DNA of 5,560 bases from the NCBI GenBank assembly GCA_028288645.1, contig JAQBNJ010000220.1, positions 1 through 5,560 of the forward strand, given 5' to 3'. A program made the position numbers and the translations under genes. The notes beneath the pieces were generated by a model that did not search any database, had not been told where the DNA came from, and was given only the letters and a program-made list of their open reading frames with translations. The stretch comes from Sediminibacterium sp. (GTDB lineage: Bacteria; Bacteroidota; Bacteroidia; Chitinophagales; Chitinophagaceae). Below are positions 4,696 to 5,560 of the stretch, one piece after another (the stretch's first letter is position 1; every line of letters begins with the position of its first letter).

Positions 4696-5560
4696 ATGAA
4701 AAAAAGGGTATTCCTGAAAGGATTGGCAATGGCAGGTGTAAGTGCACCATTTTCAGCAAACGCATTGGATAAATGGATGAGCATAGCTAATAACAGATCG
4801 GCGACAGACCTTGCAGAAGATGAAAATTTCTGGAAAGGAATACGTGGGGAGTATGACCTGAAGCCGGATTATATCAATCTTGAAAACGGCTATTATAATA
4901 TCCTTCCGAAAGAGATCCTTGAAAATTATATCAAACATATCCGCGATGTAAATTACCAGGGTTCATATTATATGCGCACGGTACAGTTTGATAACAAGAA
5001 TAATATGGCTGCGAAAGTAGCTGCATTAGCCGGCTGTTCTGCCGAAGAATTTATTCTTACCAGGAACACCACAGAATCGCTTGATATGATCATCGGTGGT
5101 TTTCACTGGAACGCAGGTGATGAAGCTGTAATGGCCGAGCAGGATTACGGATCGATGCTTGAAATGTTCAAGCAGGTTGGAAAAAGATATGGCGTTGTAA
5201 ATAAAATAATTTCCATTCCCAATCATCCATCTTCTGATGAAGAGATCGTAAACCTCTATGCAAATGCGATCACAGCAAAAACAAAATTGCTGATGGTCTG
5301 TCATATGATCAATATCACCGGGCAGATCTTACCCATCCGCAAGATCTGCGATATGGCGCATAGCAAAGGTGTGCAGGTAATGGTAGATGGCGCACATGCC
5401 ATCGCGCATATCAAATTCAATATTCCCGATCTGCACTGCGATTATTATGGTGCGAGTTTACATAAATGGCTGAGCGTTCCGCTTGGTGTTGGGATCTTAT
5501 ACGTAAAGAAAGAAAATATTGCAGGCATCTGGCCCTTGCTGGCTGAAGGAGATAGAAAAG
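4696..5560 (+). CDS. PLP-dependent aminotransferase class V, isopenicillin-N epimerase-like (partial, 3' end off window)
   Basis: This is the first 288 residues of a fold-type I PLP enzyme of the class V group (isopenicillin-N epimerase / cysteine desulfurase-like). Family members are typically a little over 400 residues, so roughly the last third is missing. Visible landmarks are LENGYYN (62-68, corresponding to the family's N-H-G-S/A-F-G region), TRNTTESLD (122-130, phosphate-binding), VDGAHAIAH (230-238; Asp231 contacts the PLP ring nitrogen and His234 follows) and SLHKWLSVPLGVG (254-266), in which Lys257 should form the Schiff base. The N-terminus MKKRVFLKGLAMAG, followed by a weakly hydrophobic stretch ending near ANA (21-23), resembles a Tat signal with KR in place of RR. 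The protein may therefore be exported already folded with its cofactor. The substrate cannot be told from sequence. The ATG at 4696 is chosen because it opens the leader; no strong Shine-Dalgarno is present. Confidence 0.9.
   Translation, partial: MKKRVFLKGLAMAGVSAPFSANALDKWMSIANNRSATDLAEDENFWKGIRGEYDLKPDYINLENGYYNILPKEILENYIKHIRDVNYQGSYYMRTVQFDNKNNMAAKVAALAGCSAEEFILTRNTTESLDMIIGGFHWNAGDEAVMAEQDYGSMLEMFKQVGKRYGVVNKIISIPNHPSSDEEIVNLYANAITAKTKLLMVCHMINITGQILPIRKICDMAHSKGVQVMVDGAHAIAHIKFNIPDLHCDYYGASLHKWLSVPLGVGILYVKKENIAGIWPLLAEGDRK

Noticed and set aside
4753..5304. Minus-strand frames opposite the aminotransferase gene
   Set aside because: Antisense shadows of a frame with PLP-binding motifs in correct order.

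Overview
The window looks like a chromosomal segment from a member of the Bacteroidota, probably near the Chitinophagaceae. This rests on moderate AT-richness, start codons with A/T-rich leaders and almost no Shine-Dalgarno sequence, the protein families present, and the style of the intergenic palindromic repeats. The taxonomic call is inference, because no marker gene is present.

Layout. Positions 1-517 (minus) hold the 5' part of an NAD(P)H-hydrate epimerase gene (nnr/YjeF family) that runs off the left edge. A divergent intergenic region (518-798) carries a long inverted repeat built from 7-bp units. Positions 799-1515 (plus) encode a DUF4197 lipoprotein. A convergent gap (1516-1758) holds an imperfect hairpin that could end transcription from both sides, plus a small GCTCANAGC repeat. 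Positions 1759-3921 (minus) are a two-gene operon: a secreted ApbE-type FMN transferase fused to a C-terminal DUF2271 domain, followed with almost no gap by a small three-helix PepSY-type membrane protein. A 774-bp divergent gap (3922-4695) is dominated by an elaborate mirror-symmetric repeat (about 4169-4598). Positions 4696-5560 (plus) are the start of a PLP-dependent class V aminotransferase with a Tat-like leader, cut by the right edge.

Function. The only clear multi-gene system is the ApbE-DUF2271/PepSY pair. ApbE enzymes attach FMN covalently to Thr/Ser of extracytoplasmic proteins, and PepSY-type membrane proteins are often heme-binding transmembrane electron carriers. The pair is therefore plausibly a small trans-envelope redox module. 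The DUF2271 part contains an SSAT sequence resembling an ApbE acceptor motif, so self-flavinylation is possible.

The most unusual DNA is at 4227-4518. Four different short hairpins are followed by the same four in mirror order. The 40-bp outer arms are identical and one 26-bp inner block is identical. The other two hairpins differ between halves, but every stem difference is matched on the opposite strand of the stem, so base-pairing is kept. This resembles a REP/BIME-type mosaic element; no transposase or RAYT gene is in view.
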